Below are positions 14,526 through 22,781 of a DNA stretch of 64,000 nt, one piece after another (within the stretch, counting starts at the first letter, position 1; every line of letters begins with the position of its first letter). The stretch is from assembly GCA_034086985.1 (NCBI GenBank), contig JAXDZG010000022.1, positions 62,001-126,000 of the forward strand, in the 5' to 3' direction. A program made the position numbers and the translations under genes. This stretch comes from Phascolarctobacterium_A sp034086985. Its GTDB lineage: Bacteria > Bacillota > Negativicutes > Acidaminococcales > Acidaminococcaceae. The notes below the pieces were generated by a model. The model did no database searches. It was not told where the DNA came from and was given only the letters and a program-made list of their open reading frames with translations.

Positions 14526-15599
14526 CTATTGTGGCAATGCGGATAGCATTTCCAGCAGCGGCCCCAGCACCGCGCAGACAACAGCAGCAATCACGCCTGC
14601 TGCTAAAAGCAGCAGCAGGGGCGCCAGCACTTCCCTAAGCTTAGCAATTTTACTCTGCATATCCTGCTGCCTGAGGCGCGCTGCCTCCCGCAGCATTGGG
14701 GGCAAGCAGCCTGTGGCTGCGCCCACACTGACCAAGTCCAGCGTCAGCGGCGACAGCAGCCCCCGCATCCCTGCCAGGGAGGCAGTGATATCCGCGCCTC
14801 GCTGCAGCCTGCTATCTAAAAGCAGGAGCTGCTGCTGATAAGGACTCTCCGCCATAGTTTTGGCAATGGCTTGGACAGCGATGGTAATATTTAAGCCACT
14901 GTCCAAAAGCAGTGCCAAAAGCTTGCAAAAGCGTATCTCGCAAAGCAGGCCATAAAAATTTCCGCACCAAGGCTTGCCCAGCAGCCATAAGAGGAAGCGC
15001 TTGCCATAAAAGCGCGCCAGCATGGCCATTGTCACTAGTGCTCCTGCTATGAGCAAAGGGTTGTTCACCAAAAAATGATGCACCCTTAAGAGCAGCTCCA
15101 TGCTACCATTAGGCTGCATGCGCATGCCTCTATATACTGAGGCCAGCATGGGCAGCACATATAAAAGGAAGAATAGCAAAACGCCCAAGGCCGCTGTAAG
15201 CAAAAACAAGGGATACAGAGCAGCCTTAAGCACAAAGCTGCGCAGCTGCTCCTGCTGCTGGTAATAATCGGCAAGCTCCTCTAGAACTTCGCCCAGCTGA
15301 CCGCTGAGCTCACCGGCCTGCACCAGCTGCACTGTTAGCTCCGGAAAGAACTTTGGCTCCTTAGCCATGGCCTCAGCCAAGCTAGCGCCGTGGCGTAGCA
15401 GCTGGTACAAATGTAGGCACACCCCATGCAGCTTTTTATCCAAGCGCTGGCGCAGCAGCTCCATGGCCTGCAGCAGCGGCAGGCCGCTTTGTAGCACCAA
15501 GGCCAGCTGGCGCAAAAACATGATCCGCTCCCGCCAAGAAAAGGCTTGCCTGTGCAGAATTTTTATCACCTCCTCGCCGTCTATTCTAGAGTTTCCCAT
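14526..15599 (-). CDS. Type II secretion/type IV pilus platform protein (GspF/PilC/ComGB)
   Basis: About 357 residues with two T2SF domains (roughly 20-140 and 220-345). Each ends in a hydrophobic segment, with characteristic QLALVLQSGLPLLQAMELL, then VQLVQAGELSGQLGEVLEELADYYQQQ. It is the inner-membrane assembly platform for pilin fibres. No good ribosome site precedes the assigned ATG; an AGGAGGTG lies within codons 10-12, so a downstream start is possible. No GspE/PilB/ComGA ATPase gene is adjacent; it must lie elsewhere. Confidence 0.85.
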   Translation of the reverse strand: MGNSRIDGEEVIKILHRQAFSWRERIMFLRQLALVLQSGLPLLQAMELLRQRLDKKLHGVCLHLYQLLRHGASLAEAMAKEPKFFPELTVQLVQAGELSGQLGEVLEELADYYQQQEQLRSFVLKAALYPLFLLTAALGVLLFFLLYVLPMLASVYRGMRMQPNGSMELLLRVHHFLVNNPLLIAGALVTMAMLARFYGKRFLLWLLGKPWCGNFYGLLCEIRFCKLLALLLDSGLNITIAVQAIAKTMAESPYQQQLLLLDSRLQRGADITASLAGMRGLLSPLTLDLVSVGAATGCLPPMLREAARLRQQDMQSKIAKLREVLAPLLLLLAAGVIAAVVCAVLGPLLEMLSALPQ

Positions 15600-15689
15600 T
15601 AGTAGCAAGCCGAAGCATTTCTGTCACATATGAAAACTTTCTGTGAACTTTGCCTGTAAAATAACCATCTCCAAAAACAGAAAAAGCCC

Positions 15690-15717
15690 CGCAAAGCCCT
15701 TGCCACAGGGCTTTGCG
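15690..15717 (-). terminator. Terminator of the MFS gene
   Basis: 11-bp perfect stem (15690-15700 with 15707-15717), six-base loop, then GGGGCTTTTTC on the minus strand. It separates the transporter from the pilin operon. Confidence 0.8.
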
Positions 15718-15764
15718 AGACTTGGATAAATTGTAAATTTTTGTAGGATAAGCGGTCGCTGCGC

Positions 15765-16952
15765 TCACAGCGCTTGAGGCTTTTCCTGTCCATGGCGCAG
15801 GTAAACCGCGCCACTAATGCCTAAAAGCAGCGTTCCGGCCACGAAAAACAAAGACTTCAAGGGGAAAAAGGTAGCGATAGCTCCACCTAAAAGCGGCCCC
15901 ACCATACTACCAAATTGCTGAGCGCTGAACATAAAGCCAAAGACACGACCTCGCTGGTCCGACTCCGTATTGCTAGCCAAAACCGCCGAAAGCGAGGGCT
16001 GAATGCCCGCGCTACACAGTCCATAGGTAAAGTTGAGCACGCAAAACAAGGGCAGCGTCTCCGGCAAAGCTACCACGAAATTCATCAGGCCAGCCGTCAG
16101 CGCAGCCCAGCACAGGCTGCGATAAAAGCCATGCCTCTGCCCGAAGCGGCCCCAGCTAGGCGCGGTCAAGGCGCTAGCTATACCCACGAGACTAAAGACG
16201 AAGCCCGAAAGAAAGAGTAAATTACCCTCACCATGGTTGAGCTCGCCCACATAAAGAGTCAAAATCGGCTGTATTAATAGGATGACCATCTGGGCCACCG
16301 CCACGTAAATCAAGGCTTCGCGAATCACTGGCTGCCGCAACAGCTGCGTCTGAGCGCGCCCCTTGGGTCGCGCAACGGGCTGGCGCGGCGGCTCAGGAAT
16401 GTAGAAAAAGAAAATCAAGGTAATCAAGGTCAGCAGACCGCCAGCCACAAAAAAGCTATAGCGCATGCCGAAAAGAGTAGCCAGCGAGCCCCCTACCAGT
16501 GGTCCGATAACATTGCCAAAGGTGAGTCCTGCTTGCATAATGCCCAAGCTAACACCTAGCTTATCCATGGGTACAAGGCTGGTAGCGATGGCAAGGCACA
16601 CGCTCCATAGGCCGGCCGCAAAACCTTGCAGCACCCGAACGCCGAACATTTGCTCCGGTGTCGTCACGATTCCGCCTAGGAAATAGGAAAGAGCTAGCCC
16701 GGCGCCCGCACGCATAGCCATCATTTTTTTACCCTTGGTATCCGCCAGCTTGCCCCAGATAGGCGCCATAATACCGCCAATCAAAAAGGTAATGGAAAAA
16801 ATCGCGCCATTCCATAGCTTCACCGCCTCCATGCTCACCCCTAGCTCCTTAATTAAATACATGGGCAAAAAGGGAATTAGCATAGTATATCCAGCGGCCA
16901 TCATAACTACATTGGCAGTGAGAATGGCTAGCACAAGCTTCCAATTTTTCAT
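15765..16952 (-). CDS. MFS multidrug-type efflux transporter
   Basis: 395 residues, 12 predicted membrane helices. The MFS motif A-like GKLADTKGKKMMAMRAG lies between helices 2 and 3, and the motif C-like GIMQAGLTFGNVIGPLVGG in helix 5 is typical of drug/H+ antiporters. A repeated GRVFGFMFSAQQFGSMVGPLLGG appears in the second half. It is closest in style to TetA/MdtG-type exporters. The substrate cannot be told from sequence. GGAGGCGGAG precedes the ATG. It lies 36 bases after ftsH and may be read from it. Confidence 0.85.
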   Translation of the reverse strand: MKNWKLVLAILTANVVMMAAGYTMLIPFLPMYLIKELGVSMEAVKLWNGAIFSITFLIGGIMAPIWGKLADTKGKKMMAMRAGAGLALSYFLGGIVTTPEQMFGVRVLQGFAAGLWSVCLAIATSLVPMDKLGVSLGIMQAGLTFGNVIGPLVGGSLATLFGMRYSFFVAGGLLTLITLIFFFYIPEPPRQPVARPKGRAQTQLLRQPVIREALIYVAVAQMVILLIQPILTLYVGELNHGEGNLLFLSGFVFSLVGIASALTAPSWGRFGQRHGFYRSLCWAALTAGLMNFVVALPETLPLFCVLNFTYGLCSAGIQPSLSAVLASNTESDQRGRVFGFMFSAQQFGSMVGPLLGGAIATFFPLKSLFFVAGTLLLGISGAVYLRHGQEKPQAL

Positions 16953-16988
16953 AAATCTCCGCCTCCAACCCTAGTCCATTGCTACTAA

Positions 16989-18890
16989 TTATGCTCGGGT
17001 CTCGGCAGAGCCTTCCTCTACCACCTTAGCTTCTGTAACAGCATCAGCATCGGTAGTGGCGTTAGTATCAGTCTGCCCCTCACGGTGCAGCAGCGCCATA
17101 AATTCGTCGCCGGTAATGGTTTCCTTCTCCAGCAGGAAGTTCGCCAAAACATCCAGCTTCTCGCGATTCTCGCTGAGAATTTGACGTGCCTTCTCGTGGG
17201 CCTCCTTAATGATGGCCAGCACCTTAGCGTCGATAAGGCCGGCGGTTTCCTGGCTGCAGGCCAGGGACGTGTCGCCGCCTAGGTATTGATTGGTGACTAC
17301 CTCAGTAGCCATCATGTCGAACTCCTCCGTCATGCCCAGACGAGTTACCATGCTACGAGCGATGCGAGTAGCTTGCTCGATATCGTTGGCCGCGCCGCTG
17401 GTGATGCTGCCGAAGACCAGCTCTTCCGCGCTGCGACCACCGGTGATGGTGACAATCTTGTTAAAGAGTGTCTCCTTCTTCATGAGCACGCTGTCGTTCT
17501 CGTCGATTTGCATGGTGTAGCCCAGCGCACCGTTGGTGCGCGGGATAATAGTAATCTTGTGTACGGGCGCGCTATTTTTTTGCATCGCAGCCACCAGCGC
17601 ATGGCCGATTTCGTGGTAGGCGATGACCTTCTTTTCCTCCGGACTAATAACGGCACCCTTGCGCTGGTAGCCTGCGATGACAACCTCGATGGACTCCTCC
17701 AGGTCGGCTTGCTCTACTACCTGACGCTGAAGCTTCACAGCACGCAGCGCGCCTTCGTTGACGATGTTGGCTAATTCAGCGCCGCTGGCACCGGCAGTGG
17801 CGCGGGCCAAGGCCTTAAAATCGATATTGTCGGCCATCTTCACATCACGGGCGTGCACCCTCAAAATCGCCTCGCGGCCCTGGATATCGGGCAGCTCTAC
17901 GGGGATACGGCGGTCAAAGCGGCCGGGGCGCAGCAGCGCCTTATCCAAGGATTCAGGTCTATTGGTGGCTGCTAAGATGACAACACCCTTGCTGCCGTCG
18001 AAGCCATCCATTTCACTCAAGAGCTGATTTAAGGTCTGCTCCCGCTCGTCGTTGCCGCCGAACTGGCCGCTGTCGCGGCGCTTACCGATAGCATCGATTT
18101 CATCGATGAACACAATGCAGGGCGCCTTTTCCTGTGCCTGCTTAAATAAGTCGCGCACACGGGCGGCGCCCATGCCCACGAACATTTCCACAAATTCGCT
18201 GCCGCTAATAGAGAAGAAGGGCACCTTAGCTTCGCCGGCTACAGCCTTGGCCAGCAATGTTTTACCTGTGCCCGGCGGGCCCACCAGTAGTGCGCCCTTG
18301 GGCATATTAGCGCCAATGGCCTTGTACTTGCCGGGGTTATGCAAAAAGTCCACCAGCTCCATCAGGGCCTCCTTGGCCTCATCCTGACCGGCCACGTCCG
18401 CAAAGTTCTTGCCGGTCTGGGCCTCCACATAAACCTTGGCATTACTCTTGCCAAAGGTCATGGCATTACCGCCCATACGTTTTCCCATAAAATACATGAA
18501 GAGCTGACCTAAAGCAAAGAAGATAAAAATCGGTAAAATCCAATTTTTAAAGAAGCTTACGATGGCCGAATCCTCTTTGGGCACAACTTGAGAAAACTCC
18601 ACCTTGCTCTTCATCAAGCGCTCGGCCAGCTGCGGGTCCTCCACGCGACCGGTGACGTAAATCTCTTTTTCCTGCTCGCCCTTGCCCAGAGCAGCAATGC
18701 GCTTATCGGTGATTTCTACCTTGGACAGCTTGCCCTCGTCCACCATCTGCATAAAGCTATTGTAGGACACATCATGGACCTTGGGGCTGAAGAAGGTGGG
18801 CATAATCACTGTGTTGATCAGCATAATAATCATCAGCGCCATCACATAATAGTACAGCAGTGGCCGCTTTTTATTATTATCACTATTCAT
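16989..18890 (-). CDS. ftsH: ATP-dependent zinc metalloprotease FtsH
   Basis: Membrane-bound AAA protease for quality control of membrane and regulatory proteins. In 633 residues: two membrane segments (about 11-31 and 114-134) around a periplasmic domain, Walker A GPPGTGKT at 204-211, Walker B IVFIDEIDAIG, and the SRH region TNRPESLDKALLRPGRFDRR. The zinc site is HEIGH (HExxH with Ile instead of the more usual Ala). AGGAGATG precedes the ATG. It is divergent from pyc across a 258-bp region holding both promoters. Confidence 0.97.
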   Translation of the reverse strand: MNSDNNKKRPLLYYYVMALMIIMLINTVIMPTFFSPKVHDVSYNSFMQMVDEGKLSKVEITDKRIAALGKGEQEKEIYVTGRVEDPQLAERLMKSKVEFSQVVPKEDSAIVSFFKNWILPIFIFFALGQLFMYFMGKRMGGNAMTFGKSNAKVYVEAQTGKNFADVAGQDEAKEALMELVDFLHNPGKYKAIGANMPKGALLVGPPGTGKTLLAKAVAGEAKVPFFSISGSEFVEMFVGMGAARVRDLFKQAQEKAPCIVFIDEIDAIGKRRDSGQFGGNDEREQTLNQLLSEMDGFDGSKGVVILAATNRPESLDKALLRPGRFDRRIPVELPDIQGREAILRVHARDVKMADNIDFKALARATAGASGAELANIVNEGALRAVKLQRQVVEQADLEESIEVVIAGYQRKGAVISPEEKKVIAYHEIGHALVAAMQKNSAPVHKITIIPRTNGALGYTMQIDENDSVLMKKETLFNKIVTITGGRSAEELVFGSITSGAANDIEQATRIARSMVTRLGMTEEFDMMATEVVTNQYLGGDTSLACSQETAGLIDAKVLAIIKEAHEKARQILSENREKLDVLANFLLEKETITGDEFMALLHREGQTDTNATTDADAVTEAKVVEEGSAETRA

Positions 18891-19048
18891 ACGTTCATCT
18901 CCTTTTTGATAACCTTGTGTAGTATTATTGTACTATTATAAAGGCAAATAGACAAATGAAAGTTTTGTAAACAAAAGCATGCTAGTATTTGAGGCCGCTC
19001 CTGTCAAACCCTTAACCTTTCTAAAGACAAACAAAGTATGGCAATACT

Positions 19049-19081
19049 GTATACTAATGAAGAATACTTGTATACATATAT
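19049..19081. promoter_or_regulatory. Tandem GTATAC palindromes upstream of pyc
   Basis: Two related sites, ATACTGTATACTAAT (core 19049-19054) and ATACTTGTATACATATAT (core 19070-19075). Their cores are 21 bp apart, two helical turns. The second matches 16 of 18 positions of the B. subtilis GntR-type operator ATACTTGTATACAAGTAT as I remember it. They sit just upstream of the pyc -35. A GntR/FadR-family regulator is a likely binder; inference. Confidence 0.5.
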
Positions 19082-19089
19082 GCTACACC

Positions 19090-19118
19090 TTGCAATGTGC
19101 AGGTCTTTTATATACAAT
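19090..19118 (+). promoter_or_regulatory. Promoter of pyc
   Basis: TTGCAA (19090-19095) and TACAAT (19113-19118) with a 17-base spacer; leader of about 25 nt. Confidence 0.78.
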
Positions 19119-19148
19119 TATGCTTGTAACTATAAAGGAGGTAGCAAT

Positions 19149-22100
19149 ATGCCCAAAATTAACACAGTTTTAGTTGCAAATCGTGGTGAAATCGCTATCC
19201 GCGTTTTCCGTGCCTGCAATGAGCTAGGCATCCGCACCGTTGCTATATACTCTAAAGAAGATACTCTTTCCCTGCACCGCAATAAGGCCGACGAGGCTTA
19301 TCAGGTGGGTGAGGGCAAGAGTCCTACTGATGCTTATCTGGATATTGAAGATATCCTGCGTGTGGCCCGTGAGCATGAGGTTGATGCTATTCACCCCGGC
19401 TACGGCTTTTTGTCCGAAAACAGCAATTTAGCACGCCGCTGCCAGGAGGAGGGCATTACCTTTATCGGCCCCCGTCTGGAGCACCTCATTATGTTCGGTG
19501 ATAAAATCAATGCCCGCAAGCAGGCTGAGCTGGCCGGCATCCCCATGATTCCTGGCAGCAAGGGTACTGTTAACAGTCTACAAGAGGTGCTTGACTTTGG
19601 CGAGAGCTATGGCTATCCAATTATCATCAAAGCCGTTAACGGTGGCGGTGGTCGTGGCATGCGCGTGGTTAAATCCGCCGAGGAAGCTGTCACTGCCTAT
19701 GATTTGGCCAAGAGCGAAGCTAAAAAGGCCTTTGGCAATGACGAAATTTATCTGGAAAAATATTTGCAGAACCCCAAGCACATCGAGGTACAGATTATTG
19801 GCGATATGCACGGCAATTTGATGCACCTTTTTGAGCGCGATTGCTCCGTACAACGCCGTCACCAAAAATTAGTGGAGATTGCTCCGGCCTTCTCCCTGCC
19901 CTTGGAGCAGCGCAAGGCCATCTGCGATGCCGCTGTAAAGCTGATGAGAAATGTAAACTATATCAGCGCTGGTACTGTTGAATTTTTGGCTACTCCCGAT
20001 GGCAAATTCTACTTCATCGAGGTTAACCCCCGCATTCAGGTTGAGCACACCGTTACCGAGCAAATCACCGGCATCGATATTGTGCAAACTCAAATCAAGA
20101 TTGCGGAGGGCTATGATTTGCACGGCCCGGAAATCAATCTGCCGGCGCAAAAAGAGCTCCACACCATTGGTCATGCCATTCAGTGTCGTATTACCACCGA
20201 GGACCCTGCTAACAATTTTATGCCTGACACTGGCAAGCTGATTACCTATCGCAGCGGTGGCGGCATGGGCATTCGTTTGGACGGCGGTAACGCCTTCACC
20301 GGCTCCGTTATCACTCCCTACTACGACTCCCTGCTGGTAAAGGCCACTACCTGGGGCTTGAGCCATCAAATCGCTATTACCAAAATGCTGCGCTGCCTGA
20401 AGGAATTCCGTATCCGCGGCGTGAAGACCAATATTCAATTCCTAGAAAATGTGCTGCAAAACGAGCACTTTATCAAGGGTGACTATACCACGGACTTTGT
20501 GGACCAAACCCCTGAGCTTTTCGTCTTCCCGAAAACTCTGGACCGTGGCAATAAGCTGCTCCATTATATTGCGGACGTAACCGTCAACGGCTATTCCAAC
20601 GTGGGCGTACAGCCCAAGCCCGATTTTGCGCCGCTGAATATGCCCAAGCATTACAACGGCTTCCTGGCTCTGGGCGCTAAGCATGTGCTGGATACTCAAG
20701 GCCCTGAGGGCCTTGCCGATTGGGTTATGGCCCAGCAGGAGGTTCTCGTAACTGACACCACCTTCCGTGATGCTCACCAATCCTTGTTTGCAACTCGTCT
20801 GCGCACCGCCGACATGCTGCGTGTAATGCGCGACACCGCTGGCAAGCTACCCGGCTTCTTCTCCTTCGAATGCTGGGGCGGTGCTACCTTTGACGTAGCC
20901 TATCGCTTCCTGGATGAAAGTCCTTGGCAGCGTCTGGCTCAGTTCCGCGAGGCTGCGCCCAACGTGCTGCTGCAAATGCTGCTCCGTGGCGCTAACGCTG
21001 TAGGCTACACCAGCTATCCTGATAACGTGGTTAAACAATTTATCCAGCTGGCTGCGAAAAACGGCATCGATGTCTTCCGCATTTTCGATAGCCTCAACGG
21101 CCTCGACAATATGCGCTTATCAATCGACACCGTTCGCGAATGCGGCAAGGTTGCTGAGGCAGCCCTGTGTTACACCGGCGATATCCTCGACCCCCATCGT
21201 GATAAATACGATTTACAATATTACATCAACATGGCTAAGGAGCTGGAAAAGGCAGGTGCCAACATCATTGCCATCAAGGATATGGCTGGCCTCTTAAAGC
21301 CTGAGGCAGCTTATCGCTTGGTAAGCAGCCTGAAGTCCTATGTGGGCGTGCCCATTCATCTGCATACTCACGAGGGCAGTGGCAACGCTATTTACACTTA
21401 TGCGCGCGCTATCGACGCCGGCGTAGACATCGTGGACACCGCTATGAGCGCTATGAGCTGTGGCACTGCCCAGCCCTCCACCGCCAGCCTCTTCTATGCT
21501 TTGAGCGGTCATCCCCGTCAACCTCGCCTTGATGTGGACGCATTGAACGAAATGTCCCGCTATTGGGAAACCGTGCGCCCCTACTACAAGGCTGCGGATA
21601 GAACCGAAAACTTCCCCAACCCCGAAGTTTACTGCCATGAGATGCCCGGTGGTCAATATACCAATTTGAAGCAACAAGCTCAAGCTCTGGGACTCATCGA
21701 CCGCTGGGAGGATATCAAGGATATGTACCACAGAGTATCTATGATGTTCGGCGACCTTATCAAGGTTACTCCTTCCTCCAAAATCGTGGGCGATATGGCC
21801 CTCTTTATGGTGCAAAATAACCTAAGCGAAGAGGATGTTTACGCTAAAGGCGATGTGCTGGACTTCCCTGCTTCCGTAGTAGAATTCTTTGAAGGCCGCA
21901 TCGGCGTGCCCTATCAGGGCTTCCCCGAAAAGCTGCAAAAGATTATCCTCAAGGGTCGTGAGCCCATTACCGTACGCCCCGGCGCCGCCCTAGCTCCTGT
22001 AGACTTTGAAGCTGTACGCGCTAAGCTTGCAGACATGGGCGCTCCCACCACTGATGAAGCCATCAGCTCCTATTGCCTCTATCCCAAGGTATTCACCGAT

Positions 22101-22595
22101 TGGGTTGCTCGCTATAATGAATTTGGTGATGTTTCCGTGCTGGACTCCCCCACCTTCTTCTTCGGCATGACCCCCGGTGAAAAGATTAAGGTAGAAATCG
22201 AGCAGGGCAAGGTTTTGGTCATCAAGCTGGTACACGTTTCCGAGGCCAATGCCGCAGGCATGCGCACTGTAACCTTCGAATTCAACGGCCTGCCCCGTGA
22301 AATCGAAATCAAGGACCGCAATGCCAAGGCCACCGAGGTCACCCGCAAGAAGGCCGACAAGTCCAACATGGGCGAAATCGCAGCCTCCCTCTCCGGCTCC
22401 GTAGTCAAAGTTCTGGTAGAAAAGGGCCAAGCCGTAACCAAGGGCACCCCTCTCATCATCACCGAAGCTATGAAGATGGAGACCACCCTCTCCGCACCCA
22501 TCAGCGGCATCGTGAGCATCATCCATGTTGCTCCCGGCGAGCGCGTAGAAAGCGGCGACTGCCTCATGGAAATCAAAACCCAAGTCGACAAATAA
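19149..22595 (+). CDS. pyc: Pyruvate carboxylase
   Basis: Biotin- and ATP-dependent carboxylation of pyruvate to oxaloacetate, feeding the C4 branch. In 1148 residues: biotin carboxylase domain (about 1-455), with ANRGEIAIRVFRA, the GGGGRGMR glycine loop and EVNPRIQVEHTVTE. The carboxyltransferase domain (about 530-810) has DTTFRDAHQSLFATR and metal ligands in HLHTHEGSG, followed by the allosteric region. The C-terminal biotinyl domain carries EAMKMET with the biotin lysine near 1109. Start 19149 has AAAGGAGGT upstream; an upstream in-frame ATG at 19038 precedes the promoter and is rejected. Transcribed alone, with its own terminator. Confidence 0.97.
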   Translation: MPKINTVLVANRGEIAIRVFRACNELGIRTVAIYSKEDTLSLHRNKADEAYQVGEGKSPTDAYLDIEDILRVAREHEVDAIHPGYGFLSENSNLARRCQEEGITFIGPRLEHLIMFGDKINARKQAELAGIPMIPGSKGTVNSLQEVLDFGESYGYPIIIKAVNGGGGRGMRVVKSAEEAVTAYDLAKSEAKKAFGNDEIYLEKYLQNPKHIEVQIIGDMHGNLMHLFERDCSVQRRHQKLVEIAPAFSLPLEQRKAICDAAVKLMRNVNYISAGTVEFLATPDGKFYFIEVNPRIQVEHTVTEQITGIDIVQTQIKIAEGYDLHGPEINLPAQKELHTIGHAIQCRITTEDPANNFMPDTGKLITYRSGGGMGIRLDGGNAFTGSVITPYYDSLLVKATTWGLSHQIAITKMLRCLKEFRIRGVKTNIQFLENVLQNEHFIKGDYTTDFVDQTPELFVFPKTLDRGNKLLHYIADVTVNGYSNVGVQPKPDFAPLNMPKHYNGFLALGAKHVLDTQGPEGLADWVMAQQEVLVTDTTFRDAHQSLFATRLRTADMLRVMRDTAGKLPGFFSFECWGGATFDVAYRFLDESPWQRLAQFREAAPNVLLQMLLRGANAVGYTSYPDNVVKQFIQLAAKNGIDVFRIFDSLNGLDNMRLSIDTVRECGKVAEAALCYTGDILDPHRDKYDLQYYINMAKELEKAGANIIAIKDMAGLLKPEAAYRLVSSLKSYVGVPIHLHTHEGSGNAIYTYARAIDAGVDIVDTAMSAMSCGTAQPSTASLFYALSGHPRQPRLDVDALNEMSRYWETVRPYYKAADRTENFPNPEVYCHEMPGGQYTNLKQQAQALGLIDRWEDIKDMYHRVSMMFGDLIKVTPSSKIVGDMALFMVQNNLSEEDVYAKGDVLDFPASVVEFFEGRIGVPYQGFPEKLQKIILKGREPITVRPGAALAPVDFEAVRAKLADMGAPTTDEAISSYCLYPKVFTDWVARYNEFGDVSVLDSPTFFFGMTPGEKIKVEIEQGKVLVIKLVHVSEANAAGMRTVTFEFNGLPREIEIKDRNAKATEVTRKKADKSNMGEIAASLSGSVVKVLVEKGQAVTKGTPLIITEAMKMETTLSAPISGIVSIIHVAPGERVESGDCLMEIKTQVDK

Positions 22596-22628
22596 TACTT
22601 GCGATTAGGCAAAGTATATGATACACTG

Positions 22629-22658
22629 AAAAAGCAGCGGACATTTCCGCTGCTTTTT
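22629..22658 (+). terminator. Terminator of pyc
   Basis: 13-bp stem (22629-22641 with 22646-22658), CATT loop, T-run. Confidence 0.88.
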
Positions 22659-22692
22659 TAACTATTATATTAATATAGAAATGACCAATTAG

Positions 22693-22759
22693 TAAGCAGC
22701 ATGTGAGCTGTGATTTTTAGCAAAACAAAATCACAGCGAGCATGATGCTTACTTATTAC
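22693..22759. repeat. Palindromic repeat with a second half-copy at 45343
   Basis: Arms 22693-22717 and 22727-22751 are inverted repeats matching at 21 of 25 positions, giving a long hairpin. The right arm plus flank (22727-22759) matches 45343-45375 at 30 of 33 positions. This is a REP-like dispersed element of unknown role, lying between the pyc terminator and the next gene. Confidence 0.6.
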
Positions 22760-22781
22760 GAATTTATAATAAGGTATACCT

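Noticed and set aside
15599..15814. Short open frames between the MFS gene and the platform gene
   Set aside because: They run across the terminator hairpin at 15690-15717 and have no supported start.
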